A stretch of DNA of 64,000 nucleotides, taken from assembly GCA_009767595.1 (NCBI GenBank), contig VSDK01021620.1, positions 78,082 through 142,081 of the forward strand. The letters run 5' to 3'. The stretch's first letter is position 1; every line of letters starts with the position of its first letter. The stretch comes from Symbiodinium kawagutii. Lineage: Eukaryota > Sar > Dinophyceae > Suessiales > Symbiodiniaceae. This document shows positions 12,501 to 24,500 of this stretch, in pieces. Made by a program: the position numbers and the translations under genes. The notes under the pieces were generated by a model. It saw nothing but the letters and a program-made list of their open reading frames with translations. It was not told the origin of the DNA and did no database searches.

Positions 12501-15500
12501 AGTTCGTCAACATGGGATAATTCCAATCCACGATGATCACTGGAGCTTTCCCATCTGGTACGTGAAGGTGCAGCACCAACTGCGTTGCCATACTTGGCGT
12601 GCATCATCTTGTTTCTGACTTTTCTTGCCAGCCCTCGACGAAGCTGTCGACATGGTATATTTATGACTTGTGTTGATCAACCAAAACAGCAAGATACAAA
12701 ACAGGAATTTGCGGACCCATCTTCGATAGTTGTGTGTGCGCGTTTTGCGCTTGTGATTTCGGTGGTATCTTCTGCCCCCAATGATGCGAGCAGCCTTAGC
12801 TCGAACTCTCCTCTTGCGGAAAGCTGCAAATCCAAGGCACAACAAGCTCAAGAGAGAGCAGCCGAATGACAAAAGAAACCAAATGTTCTTCATGGTGAAA
12901 ACATCTTGGATGATGACCGGATCAGAAAGATTCAGGTCAAGAAAAGGCAAACAAGCTTCGAGCAAAAGGCCACAATTGAACAGGCAAGTGAAAAGCCAAA
13001 TCGGGAAAAACAAAATACCTCGATTTCCATTGATACTATGCTGCAACTTGTTGCGCTTTTGTCTAGAGAGCGCCCGCATGGCACCATATGAGTGAATCAT
13101 GATGGCATCGTCAGCGCAAACAGGCCCCTCCGTCTGGTAGGTGATGCCAGCCGTGAATCTCAGCGGGCTCCCGGGGGCCCGAAAAAGTCAATGTTTGCAG
13201 TTTGGTCGGCAAGGTAACCGGATCGAGGCTCTGCCTAGTACTACTGCCACATGTCAAGGTGTACAAGTTGCTAGGCAAGGTGATCCGATCCAGGCCCCAG
13301 AAAAAAAACGTCGTCCAAAGTCAATGTTTGGGGGTTGGTCCGCAATGTGACCCGATCGAGGCTCTGCCTACAACTGCTGCCACATGTCAGGGTGTGCAGG
13401 TTGCTCGGCAAGGTGATCCGATCCAGGCTCCAAAAACAAACGTTGTCAAAAGTCAATGTTTGGGGGTTGGTCAAGGTGACCCGATCAAGGCTCTGCCAAG
13501 AACTGCTACCACATGTCAGGGTGTGCAAGTAGCTCGGCAAGGTGATTCGATCCAGGCTCCAGAAGAGAACGTCGTCAAAACTCAATGTTTGGGGGTTGGT
13601 CGGCAAAGTGACCCGATCGAGGCTCTGCTTACAACTGCTGCCACATGTCAGGGTGTGCAAGCTGCTCGGCAAAGTGATCCGATCCAGGCTCCAGCAGAAG
13701 AGAACGTCGGGAAAAGTCAATGTTTGCAGTTTGGTCGGCAAGGTAACCGGATCGAGGCTCTGCCTAGTACTACTTCCACATGTCAAGGTGTACAATTTGC
13801 TCGGCAAGGTGATCCGATCCAGGCTCCAAAAACACACGTTGTCAAAAGTCAATGTTTGCAGGTTGGTCAAGGTGACCCGATCGAGGCTCTGCCTAGAACT
13901 GCTACCGCATGTCAGGGTGTGCAAGCTGCTCGGCAAGGTGATCCGATCCAGGTTCCAGAAGAGAACGTCGTCAAAAGTCAATGTTTGGGGGTTGGTCGGC
14001 AAAGTGACCCGATCGAGGCTCTGCCAAGAACTGCTGCCACATGTCAGGGTGTGCAAGCTGCTCGGCAAGGTGATCCGATCGATTGGCAAGGTGACCCGAT
14101 CCAGGCTCTGGTTGCATTCAGAAGCAAAAGTCAAAGTGTGCAGGTTGTTGGGCAAGGTCACCCGATCAAGGCTGTGGTTGAACTCTGCGCCGAAAGTCGA
14201 AATTTGCAGCTTGCTTGGCAAAGTGACCCCATGAAGACCCTGGTTGCAACCAAAGTTGCTGGGCAAGGTCACCCGATCAAGGCTCTGGTTAAAGAAAGCC
14301 GCCGCGCGCACGATGCGAACGGAGAATGGCACCAAAGTATGTAAGGTGCGATTCGTCCGCAACCATGCAGATGATGGCATCCATGACATCCATACCATCC
14401 AGTAGTCCCGGCAAGATCGCCGAATTCATTGCTAAAAGGCCTCAAATATTCTTGAAGTTGAGCAAAAAATCTCGGTGGGTAAGTTGCTGGTTGGCTGCTG
14501 GTGATGGGCAAAACCCTCATTGACCTGACCCTAATTTCTATGTATATCTCTGTGTGGTAGATATGACTATAGTCTAACGGCTAATCTTAACCCACCTAGA
14601 ACTGCGGGGTACCGCTCTGTACAAACACTTCCACCCCACATCAAACAAGGGATTTTGACATCGCTTGATTGTGGTCTCTCACCATGTTAAACCACTTGAG
14701 GAAGCCACTCATGCCGGAATACTCAATTGGTGACTAGGCGACAGCTGCTGGAAAGGCCAAGATAATCACATCATACAAGGTCAGACCAATGGTATTGGAC
14801 CACCTGGGTGTTTCTCAAAATAGGGGTACCCCCAAATCATCTAGTTATTAATCATAGTAATAATAAACCCACCAGAACTTTGGGGATCCCTATTTTGAGA
14901 AACAACCACATAGTAGTTGTTAAAACAGGAATCAACCAAAATGATAGAATTCATAGTTGATGACAATAGGATGCAAACATCTTGATACCACATACGTCAA
15001 CTACAAACCAGGACATTTCTCTCCCATACCTTCAAAGCCATCTAACATTGTACAAGCATATGACATTCATGCAAACAACTTGCAAACAACAGCGAATCAA
15101 CATCATCTAAGCATAAAAAAACAAATAAAAAACAATTAATAACCATAGAAAAAAATCGGCTGTGGGTCAAAACCCCGTACCCCCGGTTCCCCTACTGTCA
15201 ACCATTGTTTTCCTTCTTATTGGTTGGTCATTATCCCCCATGAGTTGGTTGGTTAACTGCTTGGCCCATAGCCAATAAACAACCAGCTAATCAACCATAA
15301 AAAACAAAAAAGAGCTAAGTGACATCATCTAACCATTTACACAACCAATACAAAACCAATAAACACAGTTAATAACCATAGAAAAAATAGACAAACAGCT
15401 ACTCCTACCACACAGTAAGCACCCGTGGCATCCTCGCGCGCCCGCGGTGACGACTGCTGCCGGGGCCCGGGGCCTTTCCGAAGGCACCTTCGCCCAGGAC

Positions 15501-18500
15501 CTTCATGGTGCGTAGCCGCGTGACGTCCACGGCATAGCGCTCCTACGACGGAGCGATGGATGGATGGGTGGATGGTCCATGATGGATGGGTAATAGTGGT
15601 GATAAAAATTGGATCAATGATTATAAATGATTAGTTGAATGGTGGATGAAATGGTGGTTTTTAATTGGATCAATGATGATTGATGATGATTCATGATGGT
15701 GAATGGTTGATCATAAGGGATGATTGGATGGTTAGTGATTGATGATTGATGATGATGATGATGGATGATCTATTGACCATTATTGGTTAACCATGATCAA
15801 ATGATCTGGAGTTTGATGATTGGTTGATCATGGTTGATCATGATTGATGATTGTTCCCGAAAATTGATGATTGATGGTTGATTGATGATGAAACTCAGGA
15901 TGGTTACTAATAGTTGAGAAAAGAGTTTGGCTACACAATCGAAGGTTAATGTTTAATGATTCATGATGGTTGATGATGGTCGATGACAAATCAAAACCAG
16001 GTTCAGGCTGATGATCGTGGTTGGATGATGGAAACTGGTTTATGGTTGATCATGATCAAAAGTGCTTACTTAGTGATGGTTAAACACAGTGTTAATAGTG
16101 GTTAGTGGTTACTGGTTGGTGGTTTTCAACCCCTATGAAAAATATTAGTCAAGCAACCATTTGTGAATGATTCCTAGGGAAAATAAAGAATGTTTAAAAC
16201 CACCAACCAGGTTATCAATGATTAATCATGGAAACAAATGCAACGAACATGCCATGGCGACGAGAAACTCTTTGGTGACCCTGAATGGGTCCCTTCGAGA
16301 GTCTAGTCGGAGAAAGCTTAAGGACATAGACATACATATTCTTACTAGTGCTGTTGACACTGGCAGGTGAATCATTTTCAATGAGACAAATATGAGGGTT
16401 TCTTCATATAGGGGTACCCCTAGATCATCCCATATAGATCATTGTTTATTGATAAACCATCCATTTCTTGGGTGGCCCTATTTCGAGAAACACCCACATG
16501 GTGGCTTCTAAGAATAGGAACTTCAAAAAATGGATGGTCTATTTCTATAATTGCTCAATATTGGATGATTTGGGGGGTACATCTATGTTTAAATACTAAA
16601 CTTTAGTAGTTAACAAACATTATATCAATCACTTATGGTAATAAACCAACCACTTTGAGAAAGACCCATATTGGGAATTTACCAACCTCGAGGCAGGTCA
16701 AGCATAGTAACTCCGAGCTAACGCGGCCAGGTCGCCACGCCATCAAGGCTCCGCAACCCCGGGCCCTGCCTGCCAGCCAGTCGGTTTCGATGAACAAACA
16801 TCCTGACATCGGTGCCGGCCACACCCGTTGCTTGGTCAGAGTCCAGCGACAAACCAGCCCCAGTTTTACTGCTGTGCCGATGATTGAGCAACTGCTTGTT
16901 GAAATGAGTTGGCTTGAGCTCAGTTTTTTGATCGCAACACAACGTTTTTTTCCGCTTCGACTTAAGGGGGGGTCACATAAAGTGTACGCTGAATATGATT
17001 CAGATAAAGCTGCAACGTGCCCTCCTCAGAAACGAGCTGTCTACCAGTAAAGAGTTTGCGTAAAAACATGTGAGTTTCAGTGCTTGCGTACGCTGGTGAA
17101 GTTTTCTTTCCAAAATTCGTTCGATCGTTACTTAGTCAGTGTAAACCACCATGATTCATTCTGAACAGTGACCATTGACAATGACCATGTCAGTAAGCAT
17201 CAATCACAATGATTCATTCAATCCATTGATCATGATTCATGATCCCATAGATCTGATACATGCAAAGGCTTCAACACGCACTTTGGGGTGGAAGCAGGGG
17301 GGTGAAAACAACCGGCGTGCAGCATGCCCCGTCAGAAGGTAAAACAAAAAGAAACAAAAGAGTCCTGGGTAGAACTCGCGCCCGCCCACAGCCCAGCATC
17401 GCTTCGCGATGCGGCGAGTTCCGGAACCCGGGCCAACCACGACCGTGATTTCATTCAAAGAATCCACAATAACCATGAGCAACCATGACTAAAATCTTCA
17501 TGAAACATGACCATTGGCAACGACTAAATCTTCATGAAGATCTTGATCCATGCTTCATCCACGTTCCACCCTCCATCCATCCGACCGGTGCCTGGTCCCT
17601 TCGCTCCAGTTCTGCCAAGGAATCTCCCAGGCCGAAGGACGCCAGCAGCTCAAGGTCGATGCCTGGAGCGCGGTCGGAAACTCGAGCTGGTCGAGCGATT
17701 GAAGGTGGTTGACCTACTGCTCTAGCGAGCTGAAAACGGAGGTTTATCTCTTAAGAAGCTGGCTTACCTATCAAAACCGGTTCGCTACAAACCCCACGTT
17801 TGCCCACCATTGACTGAGAACATTTCCCAACGCTCAAATTTCTGCGCAGGGCCATTGTTGTTAAGCTTCTGAATTATCAAACCCTAAACCTTCAACCCTA
17901 AAACCATAAAACCAAAATCTAAAACCCGAAAACCCTAAAACCAAAACCCTAAACCATAAATCACTGCGTATTGCCAGTGTTTTTACAACTTCTCCAAGCC
18001 ATCTTGACCTTGCACAACATCATCCATTGCAGTACCGCGTTACGGGGGTGGGCGAACGTGGGGTTTGGAGGGAACCGGTTTAATAGCTGCAGAATGTGCT
18101 AGTTTGCCTATGAAAAAAAGTAGGTGGAAATGGCGGTTCAACAGAGTCTTGGATCAGATGTAGCAAGTGCTGGAAAATCATTGCTGGGCGGCTCCTGGTG
18201 GCCTGTCTCAAGCGGGCCGGCTGGAACATCGTTGCTGGTGGTTTTGAGTGGAACATGGCACTGTGATGCACTGTGGCTACTAAGCTCACATTGATGACAA
18301 CACTTCAAGAGAAAACGAGAAATGTCCTGCGACATCCACGAATCATTCAGTAAACCCTCGATCATACCCAGCATGACTCAGAGTCCGTAGCGTACTGATC
18401 GGGTCAACACGTCAACCATCCACAAGTGATGCTTGTTTTGCACAAGCACATGTTGACAAACAAGAACTGTGGGCGCTTTTGAACAATCTACGGAAAATTG

Positions 18501-21500
18501 TTGGAAGTCCCCGGCAAAAGTTTCCTGTTTTCGGTGTTCCACTTGGATTTATTTTCTTGGATGTACTCAAGCAGAATTATTGGACACACCCACATGTCGC
18601 GTTACGTTCCAACAATAACTTGCTGATACTGGCTGCATGTTTGGCTGCTCTCCTTACAATCCTCATTCTTTCTTGGCACCACATTTATCTGTGTAGCCAT
18701 ATCATATCACCCCTTGTTTGTAACAAGCCTCGCTGTGAACGAAGTGAACCGGTCGACATTTCTGCCTGCTGTTGGCCCCCCCTCAAATCAGCGGCTTGAA
18801 AAACACAGCGTGTGCGCAAGTCCCGTGAGTGACCATCTAACTTTGACCAACTGGTGCCTTGTCAAGCATGCCAGGAAGCAAGCCAAATCACCGCCTGTGA
18901 AGTGTGGTGCCCAAGGATGCTCCACAAGCACAATCTTCAAAATGGTCACAAAGGTCTAACCTGACATTTGTTTTTTTGGGAACCCAGCTGGTTACTTTGC
19001 CAAAGGATCAAGGAAGAAATCTACCATTAATGTTAGCAGCTAATGTTTTACTAACATTGAGGCTTGTTCGAGTTCTAATATAGTCGTTGTTTAACAATTA
19101 TTGTTGGTTATCATCCCGTATAAGCCCTATATTCCCAAACTAAGCTATAGCCATTATAATGCTTCTTCCCGATGATAACCAACAATAAGAAACAATTTTG
19201 TAATAATAAGAAATTCCTAAGAAATGATGTGAGTACCATGTCCCTTGTTTGAATCTCCCTAAGAAACTGCTACTGGTTATACATAGGTGCCCTAAATTCC
19301 CATATTGTTAGCCATTATAATCATTAGTCAACCAACCATTTGTTAATAACTACCAGTACTAAGGAAAATGAAACATGTTTAAGACCACCAACCAAATAGC
19401 CAATATGGCTGTGGGTCAAAACCCTGTACCCCTGGTTCCCCTATCATTAACCATTGTTTTCCCTATTATTGTTGGTGGAAATCCCCCATTATTGGTTGGT
19501 TAATATTGACCCATAGCCAATATAATCTCCCTAAGAAACTGCTGCTCCCATCATTTGCTTCCCAGGACCAGGCGGCTTTTCATCGCCAAGTGACAAAGGC
19601 ATAGCAGTCCATCTGGACCTCGCCAGGGACAGGCGCCCGTGGCCCCGCAGAGGTGGTAGTAATGGTTGGTGATCATGGTTACCATTACTACTAATTCATG
19701 GTTGGTAGTTACCAAGGTGGTAGTAATGGTTATTAGTCGTAATGGTTGGTAGTAATACTACTAATTCATGGTTGGTAGATTCATGGTAGTGATGGTAGTA
19801 ATGATCATTAAATGGTCTTAGTTGTAATTAATGCGTATTAGTAATGGTTGGTGTCACTAGTGATTATGCTTATTCATTGTCATTGCCAATACTTACCATG
19901 GTTGGTATCAGTAGTAATCTATTCGTAATATAATAACAGGGATATTCATGGTCAGTCACTAACATTAATCATTCATAAACATGGTCATTATCATGTAAAC
20001 ACTGATAGTATGGTCATTCAACATGTCTAATATTCATTCATGGCAAATTTTTGGCTGATAATAATCACTGATTGATGGTCAATGACACGGTTATTCATTC
20101 ATGGCTAATCTGGCTCTAAGTTAATCATATGGAATGGTTGACCATCACCCATCATCCTGGCTGAATCATCGCAAAATCATCTATTTCCAACCATTTCGCA
20201 AACAATCAACCAACCAAAATCTTGGAGGTAACCCTCAAAATTTCGAGAAAACCCAACTCCTCATGGCCCAAAATCTCCAAGAAACTCCCCCAACCTACCA
20301 GGTTCATCAACGGCCAACCCCCGGCCCTGGTGCCGTTGCCCCGGCCCCGGGCCCCCCCGGCCCCGGGCCCCGGCCCGGCCGCGCCTGCCGTGACGGTGCA
20401 GGGGTTGGTTTTGTCCAGGCGCCACTCGGAGCGTTCCCCGAAGTAGTCCCCGCGCCGCAGCGTGCGGAGCAACTTCCTACAGCGCCGTGGGGATGGTCAC
20501 GAGGGCTGGTGGATGGTTGATGGTGGGTTGGTTGGTGGTTGGTTAATGATGGGTGATTTGGTTGGTGAACATGAACGTGGATGGTTGATGGTCGGCTGGT
20601 TGGTTGGTAGTTGGTTACTGGGGTGGTTGATGGTTGATGGATGGTCGGCTGGTGAACCAGGTGGTTGGTTCATGGTTGGTGAATGATTGGTGGGTTGGTT
20701 TGGTGATTGGTTGGTGAACATGAACATGGCTGGTTGATAGCTGGTAGTTGGTTGGTGGTTAATGATGCTTTTGATGATGGGTTAATGATAATCTTGGCTG
20801 GTTAGTGGTTGGTTGATGGTCTGTGAATGGTTGCTTAAAGTTGGCTGGTGAATGGTTGGTTAATTGTTGGCTAACGGTGGCCAAACATGGGTGTTTCTCA
20901 AAATATGGGCCCTCCCAAATCATCCAATATTAGTCATTTGTAGACATAAACCAACCATTTTTGAGGTTCCCTATTTTGAGAAACCACCATATTCTTGTTC
21001 AACAGTAATGACGGTGGGCTGATGGTTTTCATGGCAGAAAATGGTGATCACTAGGTGAATTACGCTTCTCAGGGACGCTACCGCCCAATGGTGTGGTTCG
21101 GACAGGGGCTAAGCATGGCTGTGGTCTTTACCATTCTCAAGCATCGCCAAGCCACAACTACCAAGCCCACCATAGGTGAACTGCTTGACCCAAGCCGCAC
21201 CACAACTCGGTGCCCTGAGCTCCGGGCCCTTCTTTGGACACCAACGCGCTGCCACGCTTCACGATGTACCACTGCGGGGTCTGACGCTGTCGACCCTCCT
21301 GGGGGATCTGTTCACCGCTGGAGGTGCCACGGCGACTGGGAAGTCCCATGGTTTCGTAACGGGCTTAGGGAAGAGCCACCGAACAGTTCGGGCGTAACGA
21401 ACCATGGTGAACTAACCCCAGGTGCACATCCAGCCGTACCACCCCAAGGATCGCTGATCAACGATTCACGTGACTTGATCGTTAGCGCCAAACGAATCGT

Positions 21501-24500
21501 GGCTGCGAACCATTCATCAAACCGCCAAAAGTACTGCGTCATGAATGGTTCCAATGATTAAGCATTATTCTCCAGCACGATTCATGACCTTGTTTCAAGC
21601 ATAGAATGGTAGATACAACTCTTGATAAGCTATCTTCAGACAAAGCAGCAACAAAATAGAAGCAAAACATAGCTGCTAATCTACCGAATCCGGGGGTTAC
21701 TACCAGATGGACCAGGACTGGATGGCAAATCATATGGTAGCTATTGGCTAATGATGCTTGAGAACCACACCCAGCAATAACTGGTTAGTTGATGTCAAGT
21801 ACCAGTTGGTTCTTGGCCACTCCTGGTACAAGTAGCTCATGCTTCCCCTTTAAAGGGATGGCATTGGATCCCACCCGCGGCTACAACGGCCCGTTGCGGG
21901 CCAACGGTGATGACTCCTGCAGTAGCACTTGCCCTGGCGTGAATTGGTTCTCGCCCGTGGCGTTCCTGGCCAGCTCTTGCCTGTGCAGGTGAAGTCATGG
22001 AAATGGGGGTTTCTTAAAATGGGGGTACGAGGTGGGCCCCTAACCTGCCATAGATTGGGTTATAACTAGGGTTACTACCAGTTATGGTAGATATAACAGT
22101 ACAATAATTAAGGGTAGCCCCAAATTGGTTGATTGATTGCTATAAATCGTACATAGTAGATGATTTGAGGGTACCCCTGTTTTGAGAATCAGCAAATCTT
22201 CCGTGCATCAATCGTTGCATCAATCACCAGCATCAACCGCTACCACTCTCTGGTTGGTGGTTGAACCACCCCGTCGTGAAAGATATGCGAAAATCAACCC
22301 ATCATTTGTTAAGAAGTTTGCAAAAAATCGGAAACAATCAAACAACCACCAACCCGTGAAGTCAGTCATGTGGTAAGGGGTTTTATCGGGGGCGTCGCCG
22401 TGACGAATGGGTGTCCCATCCTGGGCTCTGGTGACACTCAGCTCCATGCTGCCGCCTTTCTGAGTCCAAGAGAGAGCAAAGCACTCGAACTTCTTTCAGC
22501 AGGGCACACCATCTCCTCAGGGAGGGGTCCATAGGGAGAAGCATAGGGAAGCCAATGGGAAGCCAATGGGGTTCATAATTTGACATGGGTTGGGTACCTA
22601 CTCGCCATCCAAGTTCATAACTCCATTTTTTGGGTCTCAAGCCAGTTTGGGAACCCCAAAATTATGGCAGGTTTATTACTGACTAAACGTTTGGATGATT
22701 CGGGGGTACCCCTCATTTTAGAAACCAGCTTATCAATCAGGAAACCATCAGTCTTATCACACGTCATAGAGGGTTACCCGTGGTAGTGGGAGTGATAATG
22801 GTGAGTGGTGAATCGTGGTCTGTCATGAATTACGATGAGTTTTAACGGGTGTCCCATGGGTTGAAAGATGAGGGGCTTTGATGATACTGCAATTGCATGT
22901 CACTCTCGGTGGTTAAGATGATGATGATCCATATTGATCACAATGTTTTGCAATCTCATTCGCACAAAATCCCAGGTGGGATCAGGTCAAAACCCTTTCG
23001 AAAGTCGAAACTGAGTATCTTCAGAGAATGATCGCCTCCATTCAGCTGCCAATGAAGGTCTTCCGTTACGAAGGCTCAAAGTCGAGCATTGTATCCTGAG
23101 ATTGCTGAGATTGCTTCTTTGTAGCGGTAAATTGCTCTCGCAGAGAGAGCTCTTCAGTGGCGAGATCTGTATGTCCGAAACGAGCCCGAGATTTCTCCAA
23201 TACAAGACGATTTCCTGCAGATTACCTGCGAGTGACCCATCAGGGTTTTGAAGGCACGAATTGGATGAGAAAGGTTCATTTGTAAGCCATTGACACACCT
23301 CGCGGCGATATCATCATTCATCTATATTCAACCCCCATAGGATTTACAAACCATTCTCCTTAGGCATCACTGGCATCAGGATTTGATCGCCGTCATCCAA
23401 CAGCTCTTGTGTTGCATCAGTCGGGTTGCTGTCACATGCAGCGCTGGTACACGAGCTCAACGATGGCGAGCTGGGTCAATATGAACTAACCAACATATGG
23501 GTGACATCCCAACAGGACTAGTTTGGTCATTTGGGGGATGATCACCAGGGGTGCAAGATATTGACAGGTAACCATATGGCTATGTGTCAAGCAGTTAACC
23601 AACCAATAGTGGGGGATATTGACGAACAAAACGATAGGGAAAACAATGGTGAATGATGGGGGAACCAGGGGTACACGGTATTGACCAGTAACCATATCTA
23701 GTGACTTAGAAAAGTGAGGGTTCCCGCACGAATATCATGAACTAAGCACGTCTAAACACCTCATCTTCATCAAGTTCCTTGGCGGCAAAGTGGATGTCCA
23801 GTTTGCACAACCCAGGCCTCGACCAACGTGCCCGTAACGTGCCCTGCTTCCAAATCTGCTGCAAACGAGAAACTCAAGCTGTTCCTTCACCACCGTCTTG
23901 CAATTTTGCCTTCGGAGCATGCGATTCGTAGGGATTCGCACGTACGTAGGTGGAATCCAAATCAGTGGCTTTGGGATGTTTCTAATTGTCATTTTTATAT
24001 TTTCTATATTGTCTCCTGGGCCGCTTAAATGGTTTCAGTCACTTTCAAGCTGGTTCTATGACAGACAGGAAAGTTACCAGTCACATGAAAGCCATCTGCA
24101 GCGTTGGTGGATTTGTCGTCACGATGTTCTGCTGTCGGGGAAAGCTGACACTTTTGGCATCCTGGTCGTGCAACAATAACATCACCTGGATGAAGACAAA
24201 AAGTGGGGTGCTGTGAAGACTGAATAGCTATTTTGAGTGCGAGATGTGCAGCTCTGTTCATACCATTCTCAACATGATGCATCAATGGTTCTCGATGAAT
24301 AGCTCATCATCATCAAACACTGTGAGCCAAGCAGTAAGCATCATCAACACGCTTGAGTCCGCCAAATCGTACCTAGACCTGAACTGGAACAAGGTATCCA
24401 TCCTCCAAAAAGTTGATGTAGATTCTTACATTGAAAAAGGACCACAGCTGGCCTAAGATTTGCACTGGCCTTAATGACTTGACCATTTGTTGGTATACTT

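Larger units (their letters stand above)
4888..13185 (-). mobile_element. Non-LTR retrotransposon (LINE) with OTU, AP-endonuclease and RT domains
   Basis: An 8.3 kb element flanked by a 14 bp direct repeat (AGTCAATGTTTGCA at 4874-4887 and 13186-13199). On the minus strand it holds, in order, an ORF1-like basic protein, an OTU-type cysteine protease domain, an exonuclease/endonuclease/phosphatase-fold endonuclease, a reverse transcriptase and Cys/His finger segments. No LTRs are present. Removing the element and one repeat copy restores a normal unit of the surrounding array. The 3' end (4888 side) has no poly(A). The pol frame is broken by about six frameshifts, mostly beside homopolymers, so this copy is probably not autonomous unless these are sequencing indels. 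Confidence 0.9.
3563..15473 (-). other. 11.9 kb intron carrying the FNIP array and the nested LINE
   Basis: The glycine-loop exon ends at 15474 and the VAIK exon starts at 3562. Between them, on the same strand, lie AT-rich filler (3563-4549), part of the 66 bp repeat array (4550-4887), the retrotransposon (4888-13185), the rest of the array (13186-14340), then AT-rich sequence with one family A and one family B MITE (14400-15400). No other kinase-like motif was found inside. Confidence 0.75.

Noticed and set aside
4888-13185. Retrovirus or LTR element
   Set aside because: No LTRs, no integrase, protease or gag; the endonuclease is of the AP type, placed before the RT, as in LINEs.
13202-14344. 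380-codon plus-strand open frame with QGDPIQA repeats
   Set aside because: It is the antisense reading of the 66 bp FNIP-like array; open only because the period is divisible by 3. The minus-strand reading matches a known repeat type.
16680-17450. Two GC-rich islands (16.7-16.9 and 17.27-17.45 kb)
   Set aside because: They lie between exons 26 and 27, which already join in phase; no frame adds CNB or kinase motifs. Probably intronic relics.
18479-18960. Plus-strand frames with a hydrophobic helix near 18.6 kb
   Set aside because: Short, no family, no splice or start context, antisense to the gene; a single hydrophobic stretch is weak evidence.
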